DNA from: Paenibacillaceae bacterium
GTDB lineage: Bacteria > Bacillota > Bacilli > Paenibacillales > NBRC-103111
NCBI GenBank assembly: GCA_020697475.1
Contig: JAJFMO010000231.1
Location: 1-6,286 of the forward strand
DNA length: 6,286 nt
Direction of reading: 5' to 3'
A program made the position numbers and the translations under genes. Below, one piece after another: positions 5,788-6,286 of this stretch; positions within the stretch are counted from its first letter, which is position 1; every line of letters starts with the position of its first letter. The notes below the pieces were generated by a model. The model was not told the DNA's origin. It saw only the letters and a program-made list of their open reading frames with translations, and ran no database searches.

Positions 5788-6286
5788 TTATTGCGCTTTT
5801 TTCTCTGCAATTTCTTTATCGGCAGCCTCTTGCGCCGTTCTTAATGCGGTATTCAGATCCTGGCTGTCAAGCATAAAACTTTTGAACGCCGCGAGAAGCT
5901 TGGCATCCACAATACTGTTGTATTCAGATGGATACTGCAGCTTCGCGGGCTTGACCTTGAAAATCGCTTCCACATGCTTCCCTTTCAAAGCCGGCAATTC
6001 CGTGCCGTAAGCTTTCTGAATATCCTTGTCCGTCAAGGCCGATACCCGGCCACCTTGACTAGCGAGCAGGCCAACGTCCTTGGACGTTACGTAATCGATA
6101 ACTTTGAAGGCGTCTTCCTGGTGTTTGCCCTTGGAGTACATTTCGAACAAATGAATGTCCAACCCAGCTTCCGTACCCAGTGCTTCCGGGAAGTTCGGCG
6201 AAGACGCCAAGTCCCAGTGCAACGGTTTCTGGCTTTGTTCAAGATCCTGAAGCATCGGGACAAGACCGGTTCCCCTGTCCACCATC
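5788..6286 (-). CDS. ABC transporter sugar-binding protein (family 1 solute-binding), C-terminal part
   Basis: The visible 165 residues are the C-terminal part of an extracellular solute-binding protein; the start lies beyond the window. The Met at 6285 is almost certainly internal, because a whole protein of this family is about 420-550 residues long and begins with a lipoprotein signal. Supporting pattern: WDLASSPNFPE (24-34), a segment typical of the ligand-facing lobe; SKGKHQEDAFKVIDYVTS (51-68), the usual 'kh.e.A..vi.yl.s' helix; GGRVSALTD (78-86); and a terminal helix with ALRTAQEAADKEIAEKK (147-163). In Gram-positives such proteins are lipid-anchored outside the membrane and hand oligosaccharides to two permeases and an ATPase. 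It is the first visible gene of the minus-strand operon, 41 bp before the sulfatase with no hairpin between. The pairing suggests that the ligand is the sulfatase substrate (inference). The alternative is a binding protein for an unsulfated sugar from a larger pathway. Confidence 0.88.
   Translation of the reverse strand, partial: MVDRGTGLVPMLQDLEQSQKPLHWDLASSPNFPEALGTEAGLDIHLFEMYSKGKHQEDAFKVIDYVTSKDVGLLASQGGRVSALTDKDIQKAYGTELPALKGKHVEAIFKVKPAKLQYPSEYNSIVDAKLLAAFKSFMLDSQDLNTALRTAQEAADKEIAEKKAQ

Overview
The window looks like chromosome of a Gram-positive Firmicute, most likely Paenibacillus, Cohnella or a close relative. The evidence is strong AGGAGG-type ribosome binding sites, sigma-A type promoters, an exported protein with three S-layer homology (SLH) domains, and a carbohydrate-uptake cluster of the kind these bacteria carry in large numbers. 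The genus is an inference from gene content only.

Layout. Positions 1-41 hold the first 13 codons of a minus-strand gene that leaves the window. A short AT-rich divergent control region (about 57-111) separates it from a plus-strand gene for a secreted SLH surface protein (196-1443), which ends with a strong rho-independent terminator (1559-1595). Positions 1596-2018 contain no convincing gene. They do hold a nested palindromic repeat (about 1684-1886) with four copies of TAACGGTTG, and a separate short palindrome with a small tandem repeat (1928-1955).

A promoter with two perfect consensus hexamers (TTGACA, 18 bp, TATAAT; 2019-2048) drives a Gfo/Idh/MocA-family oxidoreductase (2112-3221). 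Running towards it on the minus strand is an operon read in this order: the C-terminal part of an ABC-transporter sugar-binding protein (6286-5788), a cytoplasmic sulfatase (5746-4358), and a ROK-family transcriptional regulator (4361-3216). The sulfatase stop and the ROK start share ATGA. The ROK gene and the oxidoreductase gene meet tail to tail and overlap by 6 bp.

How the genes may work together (inference). The binding protein, with permeases presumably encoded outside the window, would import a sulfated mono- or oligosaccharide. The sulfatase would remove sulfate in the cytoplasm. The oxidoreductase would act on the sugar or a derivative of it, and the ROK protein would sense the sugar and control the locus. 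Each family assignment is well supported by motifs, but the substrate cannot be read from the sequence. I did not find a clearly new kind of system. The most unusual items are the nested palindrome, the terminator-free convergent overlap, and the loss of kinase-type catalytic residues in the ROK protein.
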